DNA from: Clostridiales bacterium
GTDB lineage: Bacteria; Bacillota; Clostridia; Saccharofermentanales; Saccharofermentanaceae
Length of the DNA stretch: 64,000 nt
NCBI GenBank assembly: GCA_017615325.1
Contig: JAGAAI010000009.1
Span: 18,763-82,762 of the forward strand
Direction: 5' to 3'
In this document: piece by piece, positions 28,338 to 36,503 of the stretch
Layout: each line of letters begins with the position of its first letter
Numbering within the stretch: position 1 is the first letter of the stretch
The notes under the pieces: model-generated
Databases searched by the model: none
What the model was told of the DNA's origin: nothing
Seen by the model: only the letters and a program-made list of their open reading frames with translations
Position numbers and translations under genes: made by a program

Positions 28338-29999
28338 ATGGAACACATTAACGATTACGTAAAGTGGAGAGGCGACTTAACATTCGAAGACAGACCTTTC
28401 TGTGATATCGATAATCTTGTCTTGTGCCAATTTTCGTATCTTGATATTCCCCGAAGATTCGCTGAAGAAGACTCCGTAACTATCATGGATGTCGTTAATA
28501 TGATGAGCGAGGAAGGTCTTCCTTTAAGAAAGAAGGCTGCTGACGACAGCGACCGCTTCAGGGACTTTATCAGGAAGACCGCTGTATCAGAAAGATTCGG
28601 CTCTTTGGAGGTCCACGATTACGAAGACATCATAGACGAAGAGAAAGATCTCCAGTTCTCCGCCATGACGATCACAGGTCACGGGATCTGTGCGGTCGTG
28701 TTTAGAGGCACTGACGATACGGTCGTTGCCTGGAAGGAAGACTTCAAGATCTGTTTCACTGAACCCAAAGCCCAGAAGTATGCTGCTTTCTACCTTGCGA
28801 GAGCCGTTAAAAGGTTCGGCGGGGACGTTATCGTCTGCGGACATTCAAAGGGCGGTAATATGGCGCTTTACGCTGCATCAGCCGTCAATGATTCCGTCAG
28901 GAGCAAGATAAGACATGTATATTGTAATGACGGTCCCGGCTTTTGCCCTGAAGTATTGGATCCTGAATCGCTTAAGATAATAGACCCGATATCAACAAAG
29001 ATAAGACCTGAATTCTCCATCATAGGCGGTATCTTTGAACCTGAGATAACCGATTCTTACATAGTTAAAAGCGACGGCAAGCAATTTGACCAGCACGAAC
29101 TCTGTTCATGGGGGATAGACGGCATTAAGCTCCTTACTGCAACTGAACATGATCCCTTATCCGAGCAGATAATAGGGGGCGTGAACTCCTGGGTCGGGAC
29201 TGTCGGTATCGAAGAACGCAGGGAGTTCGTGGATACTTTGTTCGACTCGATCCTGTCGACCGGCGCCAAGACCATAGAAGACCTGACGGCCAAGGGAGAA
29301 CCTGTTATCCGCAGGGTCTTCCGGAAAGTCATAATCGAAAATCCGGATACAAGATCTGCTGCCGCAAACCTCCCTGACAACATCCTTTTCGACGGGGCAG
29401 GCGCCAAGGCAAAAGAAAAGATAAAGAAAGATCCCAAGATAAAAGATCTTATGGAATCAGAGCTTATCAAGGGGGTTCTGACCTGTATAGCCGGTCTTGC
29501 TGCCGTGCTCCTGCCGGACGAACTTATGTATATAGCCTGTATCCTGCTGCTTGCGGCAGTTACGATAGCAGAGAACATATATTGCTTTTACAGGCTTAAG
29601 CGCTGCTACTGGAACATAAGGAAAGAAGCTATACATCTCTTCCTCGCGTCATTCCTGTTGATCGTTACCCTTCTGACTCTCTTTAAGGAGGGCGCTCTCT
29701 TTGTGATGGCTTCAGGTCTTTTTGCCTTACTTCTTCTCTGGTTCTGCGGCAATACCGTGATCCGTGCGAGAAGATTCAGGAAGCATCTGGCAATAAGGAT
29801 ATTGCTGATAGTTATGGCGGCCCAGTGGGGCGGGGCTGCGGTCTTTATCATGTTTGCCCCCGAAAATACATTGAAATGGTACATGATCATAGTCGGGAGT
29901 CTGGCGATCTTTGACGGTCTAATGAGGATCGGTGTAGAGCTCGTTAGAAGACAGCGGAAGAAGAGGAAAGATAAGTCCCGGAATATAACAGAAGCCTGA
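28338..29999 (+). CDS. DUF2974 (Mbeg1-like) alpha/beta hydrolase fused to a membrane domain
   Basis: A 553-residue protein. Residues 1-260 are a DUF2974/Mbeg1-like lipase-type domain with FRGTDDT (oxyanion region) and the nucleophile elbow CGHSKGGNM (serine about 170), followed by HVYCNDGPGF and a catalytic-type aspartate region. After a linker (250-375) come five or so hydrophobic segments (about 375-535) and a basic tail, so the enzyme is likely membrane-bound. Substrate is unknown; lipid or peptide esters are typical guesses for the fold. It begins six bases after ahcY, but no metabolic link is evident. Confidence 0.72.
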   Translation: MEHINDYVKWRGDLTFEDRPFCDIDNLVLCQFSYLDIPRRFAEEDSVTIMDVVNMMSEEGLPLRKKAADDSDRFRDFIRKTAVSERFGSLEVHDYEDIIDEEKDLQFSAMTITGHGICAVVFRGTDDTVVAWKEDFKICFTEPKAQKYAAFYLARAVKRFGGDVIVCGHSKGGNMALYAASAVNDSVRSKIRHVYCNDGPGFCPEVLDPESLKIIDPISTKIRPEFSIIGGIFEPEITDSYIVKSDGKQFDQHELCSWGIDGIKLLTATEHDPLSEQIIGGVNSWVGTVGIEERREFVDTLFDSILSTGAKTIEDLTAKGEPVIRRVFRKVIIENPDTRSAAANLPDNILFDGAGAKAKEKIKKDPKIKDLMESELIKGVLTCIAGLAAVLLPDELMYIACILLLAAVTIAENIYCFYRLKRCYWNIRKEAIHLFLASFLLIVTLLTLFKEGALFVMASGLFALLLLWFCGNTVIRARRFRKHLAIRILLIVMAAQWGGAAVFIMFAPENTLKWYMIIVGSLAIFDGLMRIGVELVRRQRKKRKDKSRNITEA

Positions 30000-30042
30000 T
30001 TTATAGTATAATTATATGAGTATGTTTTTGAGGAGTGATAAG

Positions 30043-31821
30043 ATGCATAGCAAGATCTTGAAGAGTGTTTGCGGGATGATGTTAACGGCAGTCATGGTGT
30101 CACAGATCCTGCCGGGATCCCTGGTCTTTGCTGACGGATCCGTAAAGATAGATTCAGCTAATTTCCCTGATGCCAATTTCCGTAAATTCGTAAAGAGTGA
30201 ATTCGATCTTGATTCCAACGGAACTCTGTCTTCGTACGAGATCTCTGAAGCGGATCTCATTGATGTTACGGGAAAGAGCATCAAGAACTTAAAGGGCCTT
30301 CAGTATTTTTCCTCTCTTGAGATCCTGGAGTGTTCGAACCTTAAGCTTACCGAACTTGATATATCCGCGAATACCAAACTTAAGACGCTTATCGCTGATG
30401 CCAACAAACTTAAAGAGATCGACGTGTCCAATAACAAGAGCCTTACCGAGCTCATTATCGACGATAACAAATTAGATTCTCTTAACATATCCAAGAACAC
30501 ATCGCTCAAGGAGCTTTCCCTGTCAGGCAATGCGCTGACGGAACTTTCCCTCAAGAGCAATAATTCTCTTCAATATCTTGACTGTTCGGATAACCAGATA
30601 TCAAAGATCACATACCCGGAAGGCTATAATTCACTCACGACTTTCATATGCTCATCCAATGAGCTTACCAGGATCAGTCTTACGAATTCTTATGATCTCA
30701 CCAAGGTAATGTGCGAAGATAATCATCTTAATTATCTTGATCTGTCAGGGTCTTCCAAACTTGCATATCTTACCTGTTATCAGAATAACCTGTCTGCGAT
30801 CAAACTTAGCGATAATCTGACAGAAATGCCATATATCGAAGCTGCATCGAACGTATATCACGTGGAAGTCGACTGCAACAGACAGTTTGACATCTCCGAT
30901 ATGCCTTCAGGATTTGAATCAGACAGGACCTTCGGCTGGGAAGGCGCTACAAGAAAGGGAGATACGGTTACCGTAGACCCCGCATGTAATACCGTCACAT
31001 ATTTCTATAACATGGGAAGTCAGATGTCAGCCCAGTTCACGATAGACGTTACCAATCCTTATTGTCTTACAGAGGATGGAATGACCATGGACATGGTCTG
31101 CGGTGATTATACATATCTTACGACCAACTATCCCATCAAGAGCTGGAGCACGACCGATAAGGAAGTCTGCTCCATCTCCAAGAGGGGCAAGGCAGTCGCT
31201 AAGAAGGCAGGATATGCCGAGATAACAGCAAACCTGACTGACGGCAACAAGATCATCTGCAAGATAACGGTACAATATAAAGACGTTACAAACAAAAAGA
31301 ATTTCTGGTATACGCCGACTAATTCGCTCACAAAACTCGGTATCGTCAAGGGTTACGACGGGCAGACTCTCTTTAGGCCTGATAACAGCTGTACAAGAGC
31401 CCAGATGGTGACATTCATCTGGAGACTTGCAGGCTGCCCCAATCCCACGGCAAAGAAATGCAAGTTCTCTGATGTGAAGAAGTCTGATTATTTCTACAAG
31501 GCTGTTATCTGGGGCAATGAGAATCACATAGTCGAAGGTTATAAAGACGGTACATTCGGTCCTCAGATCGTCTGCACAAGAAAGCACGCAGTAACCTTCC
31601 TCTGGCGTCTGGCCGGAAGCCCTGCTCCTAAGGCCCAAACCTGCAAGTTCAAGGATGTAAAGACAACAGATTATTTCTACCAGGCTGTTATCTGGGCATC
31701 AGAGAAGGGTATCGTCGCAGGATACGAGGATAATACATTTAAGCCTTCCGGAGAATGCCTGAGGCGCCAGATGGTTACCTTCCTTTATAAGTACAACACT
31801 AAGATCAATAAAGTTAAGTGA
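30043..31821 (+). CDS. SLH-anchored leucine-rich repeat surface protein
   Basis: A 592-residue secreted protein. ATG 30043 has GAGGAG seven bases upstream and TATAAT at 30007-30012, so it is preferred over ATG 30016. After the signal peptide (cleavage near VFADG) comes a calcium-type EF-hand loop (FDLDSNGTLSSYE, about residues 45-57), then eight or more leucine-rich repeats of the type L-x-LDIS-NT-LK (about 75-270), an Ig-like region, a short Big_2-like domain with cysteines, and three SLH repeats. The SLH motifs are CTRAQ, CTRKH and CLRRQ. LRRs of this kind usually bind proteins or glycans. Unlike its paralogs it has no Thr/Pro linker. Confidence 0.85.
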   Translation: MHSKILKSVCGMMLTAVMVSQILPGSLVFADGSVKIDSANFPDANFRKFVKSEFDLDSNGTLSSYEISEADLIDVTGKSIKNLKGLQYFSSLEILECSNLKLTELDISANTKLKTLIADANKLKEIDVSNNKSLTELIIDDNKLDSLNISKNTSLKELSLSGNALTELSLKSNNSLQYLDCSDNQISKITYPEGYNSLTTFICSSNELTRISLTNSYDLTKVMCEDNHLNYLDLSGSSKLAYLTCYQNNLSAIKLSDNLTEMPYIEAASNVYHVEVDCNRQFDISDMPSGFESDRTFGWEGATRKGDTVTVDPACNTVTYFYNMGSQMSAQFTIDVTNPYCLTEDGMTMDMVCGDYTYLTTNYPIKSWSTTDKEVCSISKRGKAVAKKAGYAEITANLTDGNKIICKITVQYKDVTNKKNFWYTPTNSLTKLGIVKGYDGQTLFRPDNSCTRAQMVTFIWRLAGCPNPTAKKCKFSDVKKSDYFYKAVIWGNENHIVEGYKDGTFGPQIVCTRKHAVTFLWRLAGSPAPKAQTCKFKDVKTTDYFYQAVIWASEKGIVAGYEDNTFKPSGECLRRQMVTFLYKYNTKINKVK

Positions 31822-31857
31822 TCAGAAGAGAAAAATGAGAATGGAGATATAAAGACA

Positions 31858-32337
31858 ATGGCACTGCGTAATATCGTAATGGAAAATGACCCGCTGCTCC
31901 GCAAGACGTCAAGGCCTGTGGATGAGATCACTCCCAGGATCATAAAACTCCTGGATGACATGGCTGAGACCATGTATTACGACAACAGGGGAGTAGGGCT
32001 CGCCGCCCCGCAGGTCGGTGTTTTGAGAAGAGTCTTCGTCGTAGATGTGGGAGACGATCACGGCCTTCTTGAGTTTATCAATCCTGAGATCATCGAGACG
32101 GAAGGTGAACAGGAATACTGTGAAGGGTGTCTGTCAGTACCCGGAAAAACGGCAAAGGTCGTCCGTCCGGCTAAAGTCAAGATCAAAGCACTTAACCGTG
32201 ACGGTGAAGAGTTTGTGCTGGAAGCAACTGACCTTCTTGCCGTTTGCATCTGCCACGAGAATGATCATCTGAACGGTATCCTCTTTACTGACAAGGCAGT
32301 AAACGGGGAGATCTTCTACGCTCAAGAGGAAGACTGA
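31858..32337 (+). CDS. def: Peptide deformylase
   Basis: A 159-residue metalloenzyme that removes the formyl group from nascent proteins. The three motifs are intact: GVGLAAPQVG, EGCLSVPG (metal cysteine) and CHENDHLNG (HExxH). The length is normal. It heads the def-fmt-rsmB-rlmN-prpC-prkC-rsgA-rpe series with gaps or overlaps of a few bases, the conserved order of many Bacillota. AATGGAGATAT is the ribosome binding site. Confidence 0.96.
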   Translation: MALRNIVMENDPLLRKTSRPVDEITPRIIKLLDDMAETMYYDNRGVGLAAPQVGVLRRVFVVDVGDDHGLLEFINPEIIETEGEQEYCEGCLSVPGKTAKVVRPAKVKIKALNRDGEEFVLEATDLLAVCICHENDHLNGILFTDKAVNGEIFYAQEED

Positions 32338-32339
32338 TC

Positions 32340-33281
32340 ATGGAAAGATCCGATATAAGGATAGTCTTTATGGGAACGCCGGAGTTCTCAGCCACCTGCC
32401 TTAAGGCATTGGCTGATGCCGGCTACAATGTTGTCCTGTCAGTAACCCAGCCCGACAAACCGGTCGGACGGAAGCATATCATCACACCGTCTCCCGTTAA
32501 GGTCCTCTCGCAGGAACTCGGTATCCCGGTTTACCAGCCCGCAACATTCAAGGCTGAAGGCTCTGAAGATGAGATCGTAAATGCTCAGCCTGATCTTATC
32601 GTTACTGCCGCTTACGGCAAGATCCTGCCTCAAAGGGTTCTTGATATCCCCAAGTCAGGCGCTCTTAATGTCCATGGATCACTTCTCCCCAAGAGACGCG
32701 GTTCAGCACCTGTTCAAAGATCTGTCTTAGAGGGTGATGAAGTAACCGGAGTTACTATAATGAAGATGGATGCCGGAATGGATACAGGTGATATCCTGTC
32801 TGTTGCCGAGTATAAGATCCCTGAGAACATGCATTCAGCCGAGCTTATGGATGAACTTGCAAAGGTTGGAGCTGATCTTCTTGTTAAGACTATTCCTGAT
32901 TATCTTGCAGGTAATATCACTCCTGTTGCTCAAAACAGTGAAGAAGCAACTTATTCGCCGCCGATCGAAGCTGCGGAAGGTCTTATCGATTGGACCGGAA
33001 CAGCCGGGTCTGTACATAACAGGGTAAGAGCCTTAAGCGAATGGCCGGGTGCTTACACATTTATAAACGGCAAAAAACTTAAGATTTACGATTCTGTCCT
33101 TGCTGATGCCGATACAGAAGGGAAGAGCGCAGGTTATATCCTAAAGCCCGATAAGAAGACTCTTATCGTCGTCTGCGGGACCGGTGCTATTAAGATCCTT
33201 ACATTGCAGCAGGAGGGAGGCAAAGTCCTTCCTGCTTCGGATATAGCCCATAACATTGCAGAAGGAACGATGCTGGGATAA
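32340..33281 (+). CDS. fmt: Methionyl-tRNA formyltransferase
   Basis: A 313-residue enzyme that formylates initiator Met-tRNA using 10-formyltetrahydrofolate. Visible elements are FMGTPEFSATCL, the folate-site NVHGSLLPKRRGSAPVQ and DAGMDTGDIL (catalytic Asn-His-Asp set), and a C-terminal OB-like domain. It starts two bases after def, whose product reverses the modification later on the nascent chain. Confidence 0.95.
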   Translation: MERSDIRIVFMGTPEFSATCLKALADAGYNVVLSVTQPDKPVGRKHIITPSPVKVLSQELGIPVYQPATFKAEGSEDEIVNAQPDLIVTAAYGKILPQRVLDIPKSGALNVHGSLLPKRRGSAPVQRSVLEGDEVTGVTIMKMDAGMDTGDILSVAEYKIPENMHSAELMDELAKVGADLLVKTIPDYLAGNITPVAQNSEEATYSPPIEAAEGLIDWTGTAGSVHNRVRALSEWPGAYTFINGKKLKIYDSVLADADTEGKSAGYILKPDKKTLIVVCGTGAIKILTLQQEGGKVLPASDIAHNIAEGTMLG

Positions 33282-33294
33282 TAAGGACTGATCA

Positions 33295-34698
33295 ATGTTT
33301 GACCCAAAGATCCATCTTATATCCGACGATCTAAAGAGAATGGTTGAAAACAAGTGCGAAAGGGAACTTTGTTTCCTTTTGCTGTGCGATGTTATCGGGG
33401 CAGGATCTTATTCGAATCTTTCCATCAAGAAAGCGGACAGGATAGCTCAGGAATATAATGTATCCCTGAATTTTGTGAGGGCCATGTTTTACGGAACTCT
33501 GACTTATCTTTACTCGATCGATCAGATCTTTAAGAGGATAACGAGAAAAGATATAGAAGAACTGGATATAGTATCTTCTGTTGCAATAAGGCAGGCTTTA
33601 TGGCAGGATCTGTTCTCGGATTCGGATATTCCTGATTATGCGGTCGTATCTACTGCCGTTGATATCGTAAAAAAGTATAATCCCAAAGCTTGCGGGCTCG
33701 TTAACGCCCTCTTAAGACAGATAACTTCGGCAGACAGATCCGTGAAGGACATCGATCAGTATAATCCCAATGTTAAGACTTCTCTAAAGCCTGAACTGTT
33801 CGGGATCCTCAAAAAGAGCTATGGTCAGGAGAAAGGGGTAAGCATAGGTAAAGCTTTGCTTACCCCTTCGCTAACAACCTTAAGATTTGATCCTGCTAAG
33901 ATATCAGCCGAAGACCTCATCAGCGAACTGTCTGACGAGGGAATAGAAGCTTGCTCCGGCCACTTTATGCCGTGTGCATTGACCATAAAAGGAAGTCCTT
34001 CCGGTATCGAAAATACAAAGGCCTATAAGACAGGTCTTATCTCAGTCCAGAATGAAGCAGCCCAACTGGCTTCTGTTATAGCGTCTCCGGTCAAAGGGGA
34101 TAAGATCCTCGATGTGTGTTCGGCGCCGGGCGGGAAGAGCTGCCATATGGCGGAGATCGCTTCTGACGACTGCAGCATACTGGCATTGGATCTGAATCCT
34201 TCAAGACTTGAACTGGTAAGGCAGAATGCAGAAAGGCTTGATCTAAAGTCGATAGAGACCGAAACAGCTGATAGTACGGATCTCTCTAAATTTGAAGACG
34301 GTGTTTACGATATCGTCCTTTGTGATCTTCCTTGTTCGGGATTAGGCCTTATCGGCCGAAAACCCGACATAAGGCTCAACATGACTTATGAGAAAATCCT
34401 TGAGATCAGTAAGATCCAGAAGAAGATCCTGGACGAAGCTTCGAAGAAAGTCAAAAAGGGAGGAGTCCTTATCTATTGCACCTGTACTTTGAATTCAGAT
34501 GAGAATGAAGGAAGGATGAAGGATTTCCTCGCTGATCACCCGGAATATAAAGCTTCTTCCCTGGAAGGGATGCTTCCCTCTAAAGTCAAGCTTGATAAAG
34601 ACAGAGAGATCTCTTTGGCGCAGGGATATGTTACACTTTTTCCTGACACTGATAATGTTGACGGATTCTTTATATCCAGAATGGAGAGGGTTTTATGA
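33295..34698 (+). CDS. rsmB: 16S rRNA (cytosine-967-C5)-methyltransferase
   Basis: A 467-residue protein. The N-terminal third is a NusB-like RNA-binding domain (LVNALLRQI); the rest is a SAM-dependent m5C methyltransferase with LDVCSAPGGKSCHMAE (SAM site), DLPCSGLGLIGRKPD (general cysteine) and YCTCTLNSDENEG (catalytic cysteine). It modifies helix 31 of 16S rRNA. It overlaps rlmN by four bases (ATGA). Confidence 0.92.
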   Translation: MFDPKIHLISDDLKRMVENKCERELCFLLLCDVIGAGSYSNLSIKKADRIAQEYNVSLNFVRAMFYGTLTYLYSIDQIFKRITRKDIEELDIVSSVAIRQALWQDLFSDSDIPDYAVVSTAVDIVKKYNPKACGLVNALLRQITSADRSVKDIDQYNPNVKTSLKPELFGILKKSYGQEKGVSIGKALLTPSLTTLRFDPAKISAEDLISELSDEGIEACSGHFMPCALTIKGSPSGIENTKAYKTGLISVQNEAAQLASVIASPVKGDKILDVCSAPGGKSCHMAEIASDDCSILALDLNPSRLELVRQNAERLDLKSIETETADSTDLSKFEDGVYDIVLCDLPCSGLGLIGRKPDIRLNMTYEKILEISKIQKKILDEASKKVKKGGVLIYCTCTLNSDENEGRMKDFLADHPEYKASSLEGMLPSKVKLDKDREISLAQGYVTLFPDTDNVDGFFISRMERVL

Positions 34699-35735
34699 GT
34701 GATAAGAAATTCTGTTTGGATCTTGATCATGAGGATCTTGTCCTCTTCTGTGAGTCTGCCGGGATCCCCAGGTACCGCGCGGACCAGATCTTCTCCTGGC
34801 TTTCCAAGGGTGTTGTCAGAACTGATGATATGAAGAATATCCCCAAGGATATAAGAGCGCAGCTTGAAGAAGAATACATCTTCGACGGCTTTGACGTTAT
34901 CCATAAGTTCGTATCCAAGATCGACGGTACGACAAAGTTCGTATACAGGCTCTGGGACAATAATGTCATCGAGACGGTCGTAATGCCCTATAAGACAGGC
35001 CTTTCCGTCTGTATCTCATCACAGGCCGGCTGCAAGATGGGCTGCAGGTTCTGTGCATCGGCTGATGCCGGATTCGGAAGGAGCCTCTCGGCGGGTGAAC
35101 TTTTCGGTCAGATCGCCGTTACATCAAGAGAGCTGGGAGAGAAGATCAGCAGTGTCGTAGTAATGGGTATCGGGGAACCTTTCGATAATTTCGATAACCT
35201 TATGGCATTCATAGATCTTGTGACATCTCCTGACGGGCTTAACCTCGGAGCAAGGCACATTACCGTGTCAACATGCGGGCTGATCCCCATGATCCATGAA
35301 TTTGCTGACAGAAAGACCTATGTGAATCTTGCCATATCTCTTCATGCGCCGACGGATGAACTTCGGAGCAGTATAATGCCTGTCAACAGAAGATATAACA
35401 TTGAAGAACTTATTCCAGCCTGCAGGAGATATACGGAAGTAACAGGCAGGAGGATCACTTTTGAATATTCTCTTTTCGCCGGGATTAATGACGATCTGGA
35501 AAATGCAAAGGCTCTGGTAAAACTTCTTAAAGGGATGCTCTGCCATGTGAATCTCATAGCGGCCAACGAGTTCCCCGGGAGCGATTTTAAGAGGAGTCCT
35601 AAGGAGAATGTAGAGAAGTTTAAGGATTATCTTAATTCCCACGGGATAAATGCGACTTTGCGCAGGGAGATGGGAACGGATATAATGGCAGCATGCGGGC
35701 AGCTTCGAAGATCAGTGGAGGGGAAATCTTGCTGA
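34695..35735 (+). CDS. rlmN: Dual-specificity RNA methyltransferase RlmN
   Basis: A 346-residue radical-SAM enzyme making 2-methyladenosine at A2503 of 23S rRNA and A37 of some tRNAs. It has CKMGCRFCASA (CxxxCxxC iron-sulfur cluster), GMGEPFDN-like VVMGIGEPFDN, HITVSTCGLIP and the C-terminal methyl-carrier cysteine in MAACGQLRR. It starts inside rsmB and its end overlaps the phosphatase gene. Confidence 0.94.
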   Translation: MSDKKFCLDLDHEDLVLFCESAGIPRYRADQIFSWLSKGVVRTDDMKNIPKDIRAQLEEEYIFDGFDVIHKFVSKIDGTTKFVYRLWDNNVIETVVMPYKTGLSVCISSQAGCKMGCRFCASADAGFGRSLSAGELFGQIAVTSRELGEKISSVVVMGIGEPFDNFDNLMAFIDLVTSPDGLNLGARHITVSTCGLIPMIHEFADRKTYVNLAISLHAPTDELRSSIMPVNRRYNIEELIPACRRYTEVTGRRITFEYSLFAGINDDLENAKALVKLLKGMLCHVNLIAANEFPGSDFKRSPKENVEKFKDYLNSHGINATLRREMGTDIMAACGQLRRSVEGKSC

Positions 35736-36463
35736 CAGGGTGTTTTACGGACAAGGGTCCCGTAAGGGACATGAATGAGGATTACGTTAAGTGTGCAGTA
35801 TCAGGTGATACGGCATTCCTTGTGATCGCCGACGGACTTGGCGGAGCGCCTTATGGAGAGGTTGCAAGCGAAATCGCCTGTGATGAATCCGTAAATATCC
35901 TTATATCAGACTGGAAACGTAATTTCTCCCCTGAAGAGAGAGCTTCTTTTTTGTTGCGCCTTTTTAATAGAGTAAATGGTAAAATATTAAGAAGGTGTAT
36001 TGACGAGCCCCATCTTACGGGAATGTGCACTACACTGACGGTTGTTGTCCTGACGCCGGAATTCTGTTCCATAGGCCATGTAGGTGACAGCCGGGCGTAC
36101 CTTGTAAAAGACGATGAACTGATCATGATATCATGCGACCATAACCGTGCAGGGAGATTGCTCTTTGAGGGAGTTATCACCGAAGAAGAGGCCAGGACCC
36201 ACCCGGCCCGCAATCTTCTTACAATGGTCGTAGGCGAGAATACCTATCTTGATCCTCACATAAAGGAGTTGGAAGTCAGGACAGGTGATGCGGTCGTGCT
36301 GATGACTGACGGTGTGTATATGTCAGTAGGAGAAGACGATATACTGGGTGTCAGAAGTTACGGTTATGATCTTGATGGTTACTGCAAGAACCTTGTAAGC
36401 AAGGCCATCGGTCAGGGAAGCTCAGATAACTGCACTGCGGCAGCAGCCGTTATTTGCAAATGA
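35729..36463 (+). CDS. prpC: PP2C-type serine/threonine phosphatase, partner of PrkC
   Basis: The open frame extends to 35693, but TTG 35729 has GGAGGGG five bases upstream and yields the family N-terminus (TGCFTDKGPVRDMNEDY), giving 244 residues. Metal-binding motifs are VIADGLGG, HVGDSRAYL, SCDHNRAG, LLMTDGVY and GSSDNCTA. The protein is cytoplasmic and dephosphorylates targets of the adjacent kinase, controlling envelope growth and dormancy exit in relatives. It overlaps rlmN by seven bases and precedes prkC by 40 bases. Confidence 0.92.
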   Translation: MLTGCFTDKGPVRDMNEDYVKCAVSGDTAFLVIADGLGGAPYGEVASEIACDESVNILISDWKRNFSPEERASFLLRLFNRVNGKILRRCIDEPHLTGMCTTLTVVVLTPEFCSIGHVGDSRAYLVKDDELIMISCDHNRAGRLLFEGVITEEEARTHPARNLLTMVVGENTYLDPHIKELEVRTGDAVVLMTDGVYMSVGEDDILGVRSYGYDLDGYCKNLVSKAIGQGSSDNCTAAAAVICK

Positions 36464-36503
36464 CAGAATAAGGAAAAAAGATAAAGGGAGAACGAAGTAA
36501 AAG

